Part shown: positions 49,290 to 59,769 of the stretch, piece after piece | How positions within the stretch are numbered: position 1 is the stretch's first letter | How the letters are laid out: each line of letters begins with the position of its first letter | NCBI GenBank assembly: GCA_001724265.1 | Contig: MEDY01000085.1 | Span: 1-64,000 of the forward strand | Reading direction: 5' to 3' | Origin: Rhizaria sp. SCN 62-66 | Lineage: Eukaryota > Rhizaria, unplaced | Length of the DNA: 64,000 nt | Translations under genes and position numbers: made by a program | The notes under the pieces: model-generated | What the model was told of the DNA's origin: nothing | The model's input: only the letters and a program-made list of their open reading frames with translations | Database searches by the model: none

Positions 49290-52200
49290 TCACGAATCGA
49301 CACGTACCTTTTTAACATCTGAAAGACGCTCCAGGAGCGTATTGCGCCGCTTCTGCGCCTTCAACAGCCGCTCGCGCATCTGTGCTGCCGCCGCCTCAGC
49401 CGCTTCGACCTCATTCCGCATCGCCGTCGGCGTTAACGCGAGCTGTGCATCCGCATCAACAGTCATTGGCACAGCCACAGCCACTGACGCGGACGCAGAC
49501 GCTGAAGCTGAAGCTGACGCTGACGCTGACGCCGACGCCCCGGTCACTGCCGGCCTGGGATAAAGCGCAGCGCGGTGCGCGGCCAGTGCGGCCGTGGCGC
49601 GGCGCATCTCGAGCGCGTACGCGACCACGCGATCGGCGTTCGCCGCAGCCGCCGCGGCCTCGACGGCGGCCCACTGATCGCGCAACCGCGCCTGCTTCGA
49701 CTGCGACTGCAACTGCGGCTGTAACTGAGATCTCTGCTCAGCGGCCGTAGAAGCGCTGTCCTGGAGCGACAACAGGTGACCGTCAGCAAATGCAGCGCGG
49801 CACAGCAGCGCGCGCCCCGTCTCTGTGCCCACATAGAGCCCGCCGCCTTCGCTGTGGCGCTCCGAGTCACTTGCACAGGAGCTATCGCTGGCCGTGCTTG
49901 GTGACGCGCTAGCAGCTTTAATTGCGTGCATATCTTGCCGCGCAACCTCGCGCTCGAAGGCCATCTTCGCGGCCTGAACCGCACGCCGCGCCGCAGTCTC
50001 CGCAGCGTTGGCAGCGGCGTCGTCAAACCGCTCAGCAAGGCCTATTGTGTTCCCTCTCGCCTCGGCCTCGGCAGCAATCAGCGCCTGCTCTGCGTCCAAT
50101 GCGTCAGCGGTCCGCGCCGCCTCAGCATCAACCGTGGCGGCTGCGGCCTCTGCTGCGGCCGCGGCAGCTTCTGCAACTGCAGTCAGGCCGCACAACGCCT
50201 CAATCTTCTGCAAATGCGCGCGCGCCGCTGCGGTCTGCGCAGGAATCACCCGCTCGCCGACATCACGGCTCAGAGCGCCGGAGAAGCTGGCGTTGGCATC
50301 ACCAGCGCTGGTGGTCAGCAACACAGGGTCGAGAGCAGTGCGCTCAACTTCGTGGCCCCACTCCTCGAGCACCAGGCCCGCGCACTCCTCCTCTGCCGCC
50401 GCTCCGGCGCGTCCTCCAGCGGCGCCAAGCTGCGCGTCCGCGGCGTCCGCGGTGACGTCGGCGTTGGGGCTCCACTGAGCGCGCGCGTTGGGAGCGAGCG
50501 CGGCGGCGGTGTCTGCGTCGGAAAGCGGCATCCCCAACTGTGTGCGGCGGCGCGCTGCCACGACGGCGTGCATCGTGGGCAGCAGCGTCAAATTGCGCGC
50601 GTTGTGCTGCGCACCTGCCTCTAGCGGAGTCCCGCGCTCACAGTTGGCAATGTTCCGATGCAGTCGCGCGTGTGAAAACGAAAACGAATCCCACCGCGGC
50701 TCCACTGGCCGCGCGCCGGTGCCAGCAACGGCAGACCGCGACGCCACAGCGCGCGTGCGCTTCGCAAGCCTGGAGAGCGTGACAGCAAGCGCGGATGACC
50801 GCTCAGGGTTCTCCCCACGTGCGCGCAACTGTTCGTCGCGGCGCAGCAACACAGAGATACGCGCGCTGAGTTCTACTGGTGGCAAACCCGTAGTGGCGGC
50901 CTCAATCGCGCCCGCAACGCCACGTGCAGCAACCGCAGTGTGCACAGCCTGAAACGTCGCCGTGCTTGTGTATGGACTCTCCAGCATGTGTTTCGGCCCA
51001 CGTGCGCCAGTAATACTATGGCTACTCCAGTCATCACTATCAGAAACGACACTGTTGTCGTCCTCGTCATCGTCGTGATTGCTAGACGGCGCAAGCATAT
51101 TCATGGTGTGCAACAAGCCTTGAAGAAAAGGCGAAAACAGCCGAGCGCGTCTCGATGCGCGGGCACTCGCACCTGTGTTCGCGCGCAAGTCCTCGTCTTG
51201 ATCAGCGTTGTCTGTGCGTTGTTCATCGATTCCACTGCAATCACTGACGCGGCCTAGGCCAACAAATACAACGTAGCGCAGGAAAGAAAACAATCGGAGC
51301 TCGGCCGCGTCCGCACTCGACGCAGCTAGTTCGTGTTGCTCAAGCAGTACGTTGCTGTGCACAACGTCCGCATCTGTTGCGGTACAAACAGATGTTGCTG
51401 CAGCAGCCACGGTCGCAACGTCATTATGCCCGCTCTCTGGCATGATTCGCGGGCTATAACGCATGTCAACAGCGCGGAAGGCCGTGCGCAGGCTGGAAAG
51501 TCCGTCAGGATCATCGTCTTGAACAAATTGTGGCGTTGAAGCCGCTGTCAGCAGCGCTATCGCTCGCCGCCGCAGTACAGCCACCGCAGCGTGCGCTACA
51601 GAAACGTCACTCGCACCCTTCGCAGCTGGGCGGCGCAGCACGCGGCGCAGCTCAGCGAGCGCTGCGGGCGCGAACAGGCGCGCAAGCAACGTCAGCAGCG
51701 CGGCCTCGTGGGCGCTAAACGCAGCCGTAACTGCGCTATGTCCGGCGCGCGCCCGCCACCTGCGCGCCGCAGCGTGGTTGGGCGGTGCTGCAAAAGCGCC
51801 GAGTCGAGTGTCAAAAGGCGTGGCAGTATAGACGAAGTTGGATGTCGCACGACCCAACGCTACAGCGTCACTGTGGAGCGAGTTGTTCCAAGCGCGTTCA
51901 GGCAGCCACACACGCCACGCAAAGCTGTGGCAGTAGCGCAACACCGTCAGCGCGTGCGCGCCGCGAGCGGATAGCGGTGTCGCGGGCCCCGGTACAGTAC
52001 TCGATGTACCACCGACCAGCGGCAACCACCGCGGCACTGCGCCGCTCGCGCGGTCACCCGGCGTCCACGCCTGAACCACGACCGGGTGAGTCGCCTCGCG
52101 AGTCGAGGCTGTCACAGTTGGCGCTGTCGGAAGTAACAAGGCAGTGGACACACCATTGATGACGCTCGGCTTGTCTGTGACAAGTCGCGCCGCCTCCTGG

Positions 52201-55200
52201 ACGCCATACGGCCAGGACGTTGTGGCGCGGTGAGCCAGAGCAGTGGCCACGGGCGCTGCAAGAGCTCGCGCGGCCAACAATGCGTGTTGCGAGACGGCTG
52301 AGAATATAGGGTGCGACTGGGCAAGAAATCGCAGCGCGTGTGCCTCCGACGCCGCCGCAGTGATGATCCGTAGACTGTTGTTGTTGTGTACAAACTTCTC
52401 TAAGTCATCCTCGCGCGGGCCGCTCGAGGCCCCGCGTCCGCGCCAGCCCATTACGCCGGCAACGACAGCTTCACAGTCACGTAACGTCCCCTCCTCAATG
52501 TGTAGATTGCTCGCAGACGCACTAGCTGTTCCTGCTGCATTTGTATCAACACTACTTGTTGCGAAGCCATCAGAACTTGCAGTTACGACAGCGCGGGCCG
52601 CGGGCATCACGATGCGCTTCGCAGCGAGTGCGTTGGCGGAAAATGACGAGTCGCTCGACGAAAGCAGCAAGGCGGGCATGGGTGGCATTGGCGGGGGATT
52701 GTGTAGCGGGTGCTGCGGCGGCAGCACAGTGGGCCCAAAGCTGGCTGCCAGAAGCTGCTCAGCAGCGCCCCAGCCTGCAGCAGCGCCCACGCTCCCTGCA
52801 ACGCGATCAGTATCGCCGCCACATGCGTAGATGTCCATGAACGCGCGCGTCGCCCGAGCTGCATCGTTATCGACGCCCTTCGCACCCACGTTGCTGTTCG
52901 GTGCGGGTACCAGCACATGAACAAACGAAAGCGCAACCATGCGTCCAAAGCTCGCCAGATCCGGCTGCAACTCGCCTGATTCAGTCGCAGATGTGTAAAA
53001 AGAAACGCTCGCACTTGCTCTCGCGTCTGCAGAAGGGAACGCTAAGGTTTCGGTCGCCATATTGACCGTCTGCTGCTCGAGCATACAGCGGCGCATGTTA
53101 AGGTCGCCGGCAAGCGCCTCGAGTGCGACTGCACGGAGCCCACGTGAAAGGGCATCAGCATGTTTGTCCTGCGCTACAGAGGGACCCGGGATCGCACTCG
53201 GCGCAACCAGAGGCGCCGTCGCCGCGAGCGCCTCTGCCACGCGCCCTTCGAGCACTTTGGGTGCCGTGAGTGGCGGCTCTGGTCCATCCGCAGCGCGTGC
53301 GGCTGCGGCGACGCGCGCGTGGCGAGACACTGCTTGCAGCGTCCGCAAAACAGGCTCAGCCGCCAGCTCGGCGTTGCGGGTAAGCGCGGACGATACACGC
53401 GCTAGCGCGGCGTCACACCCTGCAGCGGTGCCCTCGTTGTCACGATCAGCGCGGCTGCTTGTGCTGCTACTCGAACTGTTGTTACTGGTGCTGCTGCTGC
53501 TCCCGTCATTGTCCAAGTATTGATGGCAGAACGCCGCAACGTAGGACAGTGCAGCATTTGCACTCAAACGGCTCGCGTCCGTCGCCCGCGCGCGCTCATG
53601 CCCGCGCTCTGCGTGGCTCTGGTCCGGGCCGCGTTGTTGACTTTGCTGTTGAATGTGCCTCGAATGTTGATGCGGTTGCATACCCTGTGGCGCCGAAAGC
53701 GAGTCGACGTCTGCGAACTGCATGTGCGCGAACGCGTGCGTAACCGGGGGCAGGTCCACGCCCGCAAGCGCTGCGTTGCCACCGCTGGGCGCACGCGCGT
53801 GTTGTGTGGCAGACAGCGCAACCTACGCAGAGTTAACAGGCCGCTGCAGCCTCGGGGTCAAAATGCGCGATAGCGCTGCTTTAGCTGCAGTTTCGGCAAT
53901 CTCGCGTTGTCGGGCGTCAAACTGCGCGCGCGAGCTCGCGCCCGTGACTACATTGTCGTGAATGCTGTCGTTATCCGGGGCAGCATTGGCAGGGTTGTTG
54001 CCTTGATCGTTACGTAGCGCGTACTTTGGGTCCACACCCCTCGGGCCGCCATTTTTGCCGTGGGTTTGCTTCTGTTGCTGTTGTTGTTGCTGTTGCTGCC
54101 GTTGATGCTGTGTCGGCTTCTCGCGTTCACGCAACGCAGCGCCTTCAGCTGCAGCCGTGTGGGCCACAAACGCGACGTCGTCTGCAGTAAACCCCGTCAC
54201 AACGGCGTGCGTAGCTTCACATTCGGCGCGCACAGTCGCAAGTTCCTCAGCGACTAGAGCGGCCACGGTGGCGTCTTCGCGCGCACGAATGGCGGATACA
54301 GCCCGTGAGCAACTTAAGAAGTCGTTCGCAACTACGGCGTCGGCCTCTGCGGCGACAGGCGCAGCGGCGGCCGCAGTAGCAATGCGCAGCGTCGCGTCGG
54401 CCTGCAGTGCGTGCGATGCTGCCGCTGCAATTGCGGGGAACAGCGCCGACGCAGGCGCAACGCCAAAGAAGGTCAGCGCACCGCCGCCTGCGCGCGCGTG
54501 CGCTGCTGCAGCCGCGGCAGCCGCCGGGGGCAGTTCATTTGCAGATACACGCGAGTCGGTAAAGTCGTGCTGCATGTAGCCCAACGCTGCGTTGGCGGGG
54601 CTAAAGACGGCGTCGAGTGGGGTCACTGCGCCGTACGCTGAAAACAACGGACCGCCGCCGTTGGCAACAGTGTTAGTCACTGCGTCCCCGCAGGGACAAT
54701 AAGGTACAGGCAAACTCGCAGCGAACGCTCCGGCGGTGACTGCATTTGGTGCGTCAGTGGTGGCGCCTGTGGTGAGATGCGCCATATGAACATCGAAGTC
54801 GCGCCCGTCAGTGAGCGCGTGTGACCACGCCGCTGCATAGAGCTGGCGCTGCTGCTGAACTAACGCGGCGCGCTCATCTTTCACGCGCGGTGCAAACCCT
54901 TGCTGGGACACCGGGTGCTGCTGCTTTGGTTGCAACTACTGATGGGGTGGCTGTTGTTGTTGCTGTGAGGCAGGCGCATATCCATTCGCAATCTCAAGCA
55001 ATTCGACCAGCAACGTCGGCACAGGCAGCAAGAACGGCTATTTTCCTGGAGATGAAGTCGCAGTACTCCTTGAATCCACAGTCTTAATCAAACCTCTGCT
55101 GTCACGACTGCTGTGCTCATCGTCGTCGCCGTCTTCGGCCCACGCGCGCATGACCGCCATGCGCACATTGCTGCCAATGCCCTGCGCCTCCGCGGACGGT

Positions 55201-57377
55201 AGCCCCAGCCGCACTGCCTGCGCCCGCGCCTCGCTCTCAGCCCGCGCAGCCTCCTGTTGCAGCTGCGGGTCCCGCAAGCGCGCCTCGGTGCGCACCTGCT
55301 GCGCCTTGACGGCCTCCGCCACGCCCGGCACAGGCTGGCGCGAAGGTGCCTTGTTCGCCGCCTTGAGCGCTGCATCAAGCGCGGCGCCTGCGAACGCGAG
55401 CTGCAGCTCGGGCGCGCGCAGCACCTCGGCCCACGGCGCGTACACGGTCACCGTCGCGCTGTCGCGGGTTGTGGGCGCGGGAACGCATGGACACGAGCAC
55501 GCCATCGGCCTTGTGGCAGCAGCAGCAACGGCGACAGCGGCAGCAGCAGTGGAGACACCGGCGGCCTCATCGTCGCCGCTCGTTAAGGACGTCAAAGCAG
55601 TCGCAGGCGCTGGTAGGGGGCTTGTGGAGTCGCACCAAAAGTGTTTGCAGCGCGACGAATACAGCACATTGCCGTCCTCGCGTCCGCACTGCAAACAGCC
55701 CGTGGGCAGCAGACCCGCGTCGGGCGCGCCCGCCGCAGCGGCGGCAGCGGGGGCGGGCTCTAACGCGCCGCTGCCAGCGCCGGCTGTACGCGGGCGCGAC
55801 GGTGCGTAAGGCAACGGGTGTGCCGCGAGTGTGAGCCACTCGAGCTGCGCCGCGCGCGTGTCCGCCGCCTCGGCGTCGCGCTCCTCGGCGCGGGCCTGCG
55901 CGCCCTCCTGCGGCGTCAGCGGCTACTGCTGCTGCGCGGCCGCGCGCGCAAGCCGGCGGCTGCGCCGCCCCTCTGCCGCGCGCCGCGCTGCCCACGCGTC
56001 CGCGCACGCCTGCGCCGCGCCGCCCGAGTGCCGCAGCGCGCGCTGCACGGCAACTGCGGCGGCAGCGCACGCGTCCTCGTTCGCTGCGCGCGCGGCGGCC
56101 TCCGCGAAGCGCAGCAGAGAGTCGTACGCGCTCGTGAGCAGCAGCCCAGTGCCGTTGTCCGTTTTGTCGCCGAGCCCGGCGCCTTGCCCCGCCACCGGTA
56201 CGTCCAGCGTGTGCCCGTGGGGGTCTTCGTTGGCGTCAACGCGTGCCTCGCGCCGAGCCCGGGCGGCGTCTGCCGCGCGTTCGTCAAACATCCCGATTGC
56301 GCGCGCATCGTGGTCGTCGCTGTCGTTCTTGTTGCCGTTGTCTTCGCCGTCGCCGGGCGGAGCCAAAAGGCGCTGCGCAAGCGCAGCGGCTGCGGCGGCG
56401 CGCGCGAGGGCCCAGTAGCGGGCGAACGCGGTCGCCGCGCGCGCCCAGGGCCGCGCCACAACCTGCATGCCCCAGTGGGCCTTGTAGCCGTCGTAGGCCG
56501 CCGCCAGCACGTCCGCGGTCATAGCGCCCGTCGCCGGCTCAGCCCCCGCGGCCGACGCCCCCCGCGGCGCCGGCGCCAGGTGTTCCGGCAGCAGCGGCGG
56601 CGGCGTGGCAAGCGACGTGAGCAGGGAAAGCGGCTGGTGCTGAAGTTGGCTGAGGCCGTCCAAACCCGCGCCCGCGCCAGCGCCCAAGCCTCCGCCGCCC
56701 TTGCTCGCACCAGAGTCCGCAGTGAGCCCCGCTGCGGCCGGTGCCCGGCGGCGGGCGGGCGCGGCGGTGGCCACAAACGCTGCGGCGGTGCGGTAAGCGA
56801 GCGGCATCTCTGACATGCTGCGCGCGCGCGCGGCGAGGTCGGGGTCGCCACGGTGGGTCAGTAACGCGAAGAGCGTCGTTAGGAAGCGCGGCGACAGGCG
56901 CAGGCCCGGCAGGGGGGCGAAGCCCACGGGCGGCGGCAGCGGCGGCGCGGGCGGCGGCAGCAGCGGCGGCGGCACGTGGCCCGGCCCCTCGGCCGTGGCG
57001 TGGCCCGTGAGGTCCAGGAAGGGGTTTATCGGCGGCAACAGGCCGTCGTGCAGGCGGGACAGCACCTGCACCTGCGCCTGCGCCGCGGATGTGTCTGCAT
57101 GCGCGCCTGTAGATTCGCGAAACGCGGCTAATGCGGCCTGAGACGGTGTGGGCGCGCGGAGTGTTGGGTTAGGCTCTGGGTGAGGGCCCCAGCCCGCTAA
57201 CGCGGCGGAGAGCTCGGCTGGGTCAGACAGCGGCAGGCGTTCACGTTGGGTCACAGCGACATGAATAGGGGGTTGCTGCGCCAGCGGCTCCCTCTGCCCA
57301 GTTGATACGCATAGGGGTACCGGGTGTACCTACTGTTGTCGCTTTGGTGCATCTCTATCTGAGTCACGGCGACTCAT
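49290..57377 (-). CDS. giant protein of unknown function, 2,696 codons, five in-frame TAGs
   Basis: ATG 57377 (MSRRDSDRDAPKRQQ) is preceded in frame by TGA. The frame then runs to TGA 49290-49292, interrupted only by TAG at 57330, 55923, 55038, 54936 and 53823. All segments share one frame, with no TAA or TGA between. The product is Ala-rich and mostly helical, with a Cys/His cluster near residue 570 (GCLQCGREDGN, SSRCKHFWC) that could bind zinc. Poly-Gln and Pro/Gln stretches flank several TAGs. A C-terminal coiled coil is basic (MRERLLKAQKRRNTLLERLS). GTACGT at 49307 may start a last intron, replacing the final VRVDS. Not recognised; nuclear scaffolding is only a guess. Confidence 0.78.
53823..53825 (-). 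other. in-frame TAG codon in giant gene
   Basis: Context QRPVNSA-TAG-VALSATQHA. The same frame continues for 1,510 codons to TGA at 49290. Confidence 0.7.
54936..54938 (-). other. in-frame TAG codon in giant gene
   Basis: Context QQQQPPHQ-TAG-LQPKQQHPV, inside a Gln/Pro-rich stretch. Confidence 0.78.
55038..55040 (-). other. in-frame TAG codon in giant gene
   Basis: Context TATSSPGK-TAG-PFLLPVPTLL. The frame is open on both sides; the next TAG is only 33 codons downstream. Confidence 0.7.
55923..55925 (-). other. in-frame TAG codon in giant gene
   Basis: Context ARAAAQQQ-TAG-PLTPQEGAQA. It sits at the end of a Gln run, the best local evidence that TAG is read as Gln. Confidence 0.8.
57330..57332 (-). 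other. in-frame TAG codon, N terminus of giant gene
   Basis: Context DAPKRQQ-TAG-VHPVPLC, directly after CAA CAG. The ATG is 15 codons upstream and behind a TGA, so this TAG must be read for the ATG to be used. Confidence 0.75.
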
Positions 57378-57976
57378 GATAGAAACGCGCGATCACGACT
57401 CCTGGTGCTCGCGCTTGAAGCATCAAAAATGAGAAGCGTGATTGAGATTATCTTATCGTCAATGTGGAATATAATATGATTTTAATATATAGTAACGCTG
57501 TTAATTCGTGTTCTTTAAATTATACTCGCTGTGGGTGTCGTATTAAACATTAATACCCGGATTCGATTAGACGCTACTTGCTGACGATGCTGCGCACTTG
57601 CAAGAGCTCTCAGAGCGTTCTGATGTCAGCGAAAAGCGACACTTCGCGGACCAGCATCACTCGCGCGTAGCTGGTGCGTGTATGGCTGGTAGTTCTTGCT
57701 GCCCGCGATGCCTCTGCTCTTGGACAGTCATTTATGTATCCATCAGGATCAAGCAGACTGTCATAGGCTAACGAGGCTTGACATGACTGAGCACATCTGC
57801 GGTTATGTTTGTTTGATGACGAAGCACGCTTAATTCTTATAATGTTGAACTATAGCGATCTTAGAACTCCGCTGAGCAAGGTTACCAATCGTACACCAAT
57901 CAGGCACATTCATCGCACAAACTATTCTCACGTGGATACCTACATTCCATCACATCTTTTGACACAGCGTCTGCGT
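57378..57976. promoter_or_regulatory. divergent gap, giant gene / multi-TM protein
   Basis: 599-bp AT-rich head-to-head gap. TTTTGACACAG just before the downstream ATG resembles an acceptor, but no GTACGY donor is seen upstream. Confidence 0.35.
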
Positions 57977-59422
57977 ATGGGCCGCAAGCGCTTCGCACAG
58001 AACGCCCCGACAACGGCCGCCTCGGCCACCGCCACAGACGCCGCTGAACCGCTCCCGCTGGAGCCGTTCCTGGCTGCGTACGTGGACGAGATCGCGCAGT
58101 GCCAGCCGCTGGTGCGCGAGTCTGCCGCAGTGCGTGCGCAGCTCGAGCAGACGGTCGCCGCGAGCGTGGGCATGCTGCGCGCGGAGGGCGCGGCCGAGGT
58201 TGCGCTGTGCCGCGCGCCGGGCTGCCAGACGTGCTCTTGGGCGTCGACGCGCAAGGCATGCTCCATGTGCGCCGCCCCGCTCAAAGACAGCAACAACAAC
58301 ACGAGTATCAACCCCGCCAAGGACGCCGGCGCCGGCAAGAACAAGACTGCTACCGCGGTGCCTGTCGCTGCGAGTGCGACTGCGGCTGCTGCGACCGTGG
58401 CCTCGCAGATCCCCGTGTTTATCCCCATCGCCGACGACGCGGCGGGCGCGGCCGCGGCAACGATGCACATCGAGGTCTGCAGTCTCTGCTCGCCGCTGTG
58501 CGCGGCCTACCTCGTCGACGGCGCCGGGCTGGCGGCCTCGGACCCGGCCTCGCGCCGCCGCGGGCTCGCCGCCTTCCCGCCAACCACGCTGCACCTTCTG
58601 TTCCACGCCTCGGCGCTCGCGGCCGCTCTCTACGCCTTCCTCGCCACGGACCTCCCCGCGCTCGCGCCCCCGCTGGCCGACGGCGGGGCTGCAGCGAGCG
58701 CGAGTTTGCTGCTGCAGCTGATGACGAACCCGTTGTGCTGCGCGCTGGCGCTGTCGGCTGCGGCGTGGTTTGTCGCCGTCATGCGCGACACGCTCTGGCT
58801 CATCCGCGGCACGCTGCCCTCGCGCGTGCTGCTGGCCAACGTCGCCGCCACGCTCGCCGCCGCCGCGCAGCCGATGCACTGCGTCGTTGCCGCCGCCGCG
58901 CTCGCCGCCGCGGCGGCTGCGGGCAAGCTCGACCTGCTCGCCGAGAGCTGCACTGGCGCCGAAGCTGCTCTCACCGACGCCGCGACTACTGTCCCAGCGA
59001 CCGCGGCTGTGGCGGAGGGCGGCTTTGCGGCGCAGGTGCTGGGCCGGCTGCTGGGTGCCGCCGCGACGACCGCTACCGCGACCGTGACGGAGCCAGGCGC
59101 GTGTCTCGCCGCGTCGTCGCCGCTGGCGCAGCTGCCGCTGTTGACACTGCTGCCGCTGCTGCTCGTGCTCGTCGACAACACGGCGCTGGCGCTGCGGCCG
59201 CCGCGCGCGCCGTCGCGCACCGTCACGGCCGCGGCGCCCGCGCTGGCGGCGCTGGTGGCCGTTGCTGTGGGGCTGTGCTATCCGGGCGAGTCGACCGCCG
59301 TGGCCGTCGCCGTCGCGGGCGCCTGTGCCGTCATCGTGTGCGACGTCGTGCGCGGCTGGCTCGACGCGCTTGCACGCCGCTGCGCCAAGGAGAAGGTCCG
59401 CAAGACACCGAGGAAGCTCTGA
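57977..59422 (+). CDS. multi-pass membrane protein with Cys-rich N terminus, unknown
   Basis: 481 residues from ATG 57977 (MGRKRFAQNAP); the frame is open further upstream but loses codon bias there. Residues 75-105 hold a Cys cluster (LCRAPGCQTCSWASTRKACSMC) and a second pair appears at about 165 (VCSLCSPLC), probably zinc-binding. The C-terminal two thirds is hydrophobic with about five to seven segments (LHLLFHASALAAALYAFLA, CCALALSAAAWFVAVM, VLLANVAATLAAAA, LPLLTLLPLLLVLVDN, VAVAVAGACAVIVCDVV). Layout of zinc cluster then membrane helices recalls ARV1-type ER proteins, but I see no convincing motif match. Stop TGA after basic KVRKTPRKL. Confidence 0.78.
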   Translation: MGRKRFAQNAPTTAASATATDAAEPLPLEPFLAAYVDEIAQCQPLVRESAAVRAQLEQTVAASVGMLRAEGAAEVALCRAPGCQTCSWASTRKACSMCAAPLKDSNNNTSINPAKDAGAGKNKTATAVPVAASATAAAATVASQIPVFIPIADDAAGAAAATMHIEVCSLCSPLCAAYLVDGAGLAASDPASRRRGLAAFPPTTLHLLFHASALAAALYAFLATDLPALAPPLADGGAAASASLLLQLMTNPLCCALALSAAAWFVAVMRDTLWLIRGTLPSRVLLANVAATLAAAAQPMHCVVAAAALAAAAAAGKLDLLAESCTGAEAALTDAATTVPATAAVAEGGFAAQVLGRLLGAAATTATATVTEPGACLAASSPLAQLPLLTLLPLLLVLVDNTALALRPPRAPSRTVTAAAPALAALVAVAVGLCYPGESTAVAVAVAGACAVIVCDVVRGWLDALARRCAKEKVRKTPRKL

Positions 59423-59769
59423 GCAAGAGGCGAACGCTTAGTAGACAGAGGGAGTTTGGTTACATAGTAGACTTTGTTGTGTTCACTGTGGAAAGAACAT
59501 CGATGTTCTTCCGCTAATGAATTTAATGGGTGTGTTTGACAAAAAAATGAAATATTGTGTATTATTATGTTTTATTAATAAGCCTACGTATAAATTAACG
59601 CAGATTAATCAACACAGAAGCAGTTTCGGTGATGAGTTATACCTCAGCTGAGTGTGTAAACTACGTGTGATGTAATATTCGAGACACGACATATTAGAAC
59701 ACTTAATACTTAGACAACTAAAACAAAAACGAAAAAGCATCAAAACATTCCATGACGTCTTGAAACAAC
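59423..59769. other. convergent intergenic
   Basis: AT-rich spacer between TGA and TAA stops; no gene seen. Confidence 0.4.
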
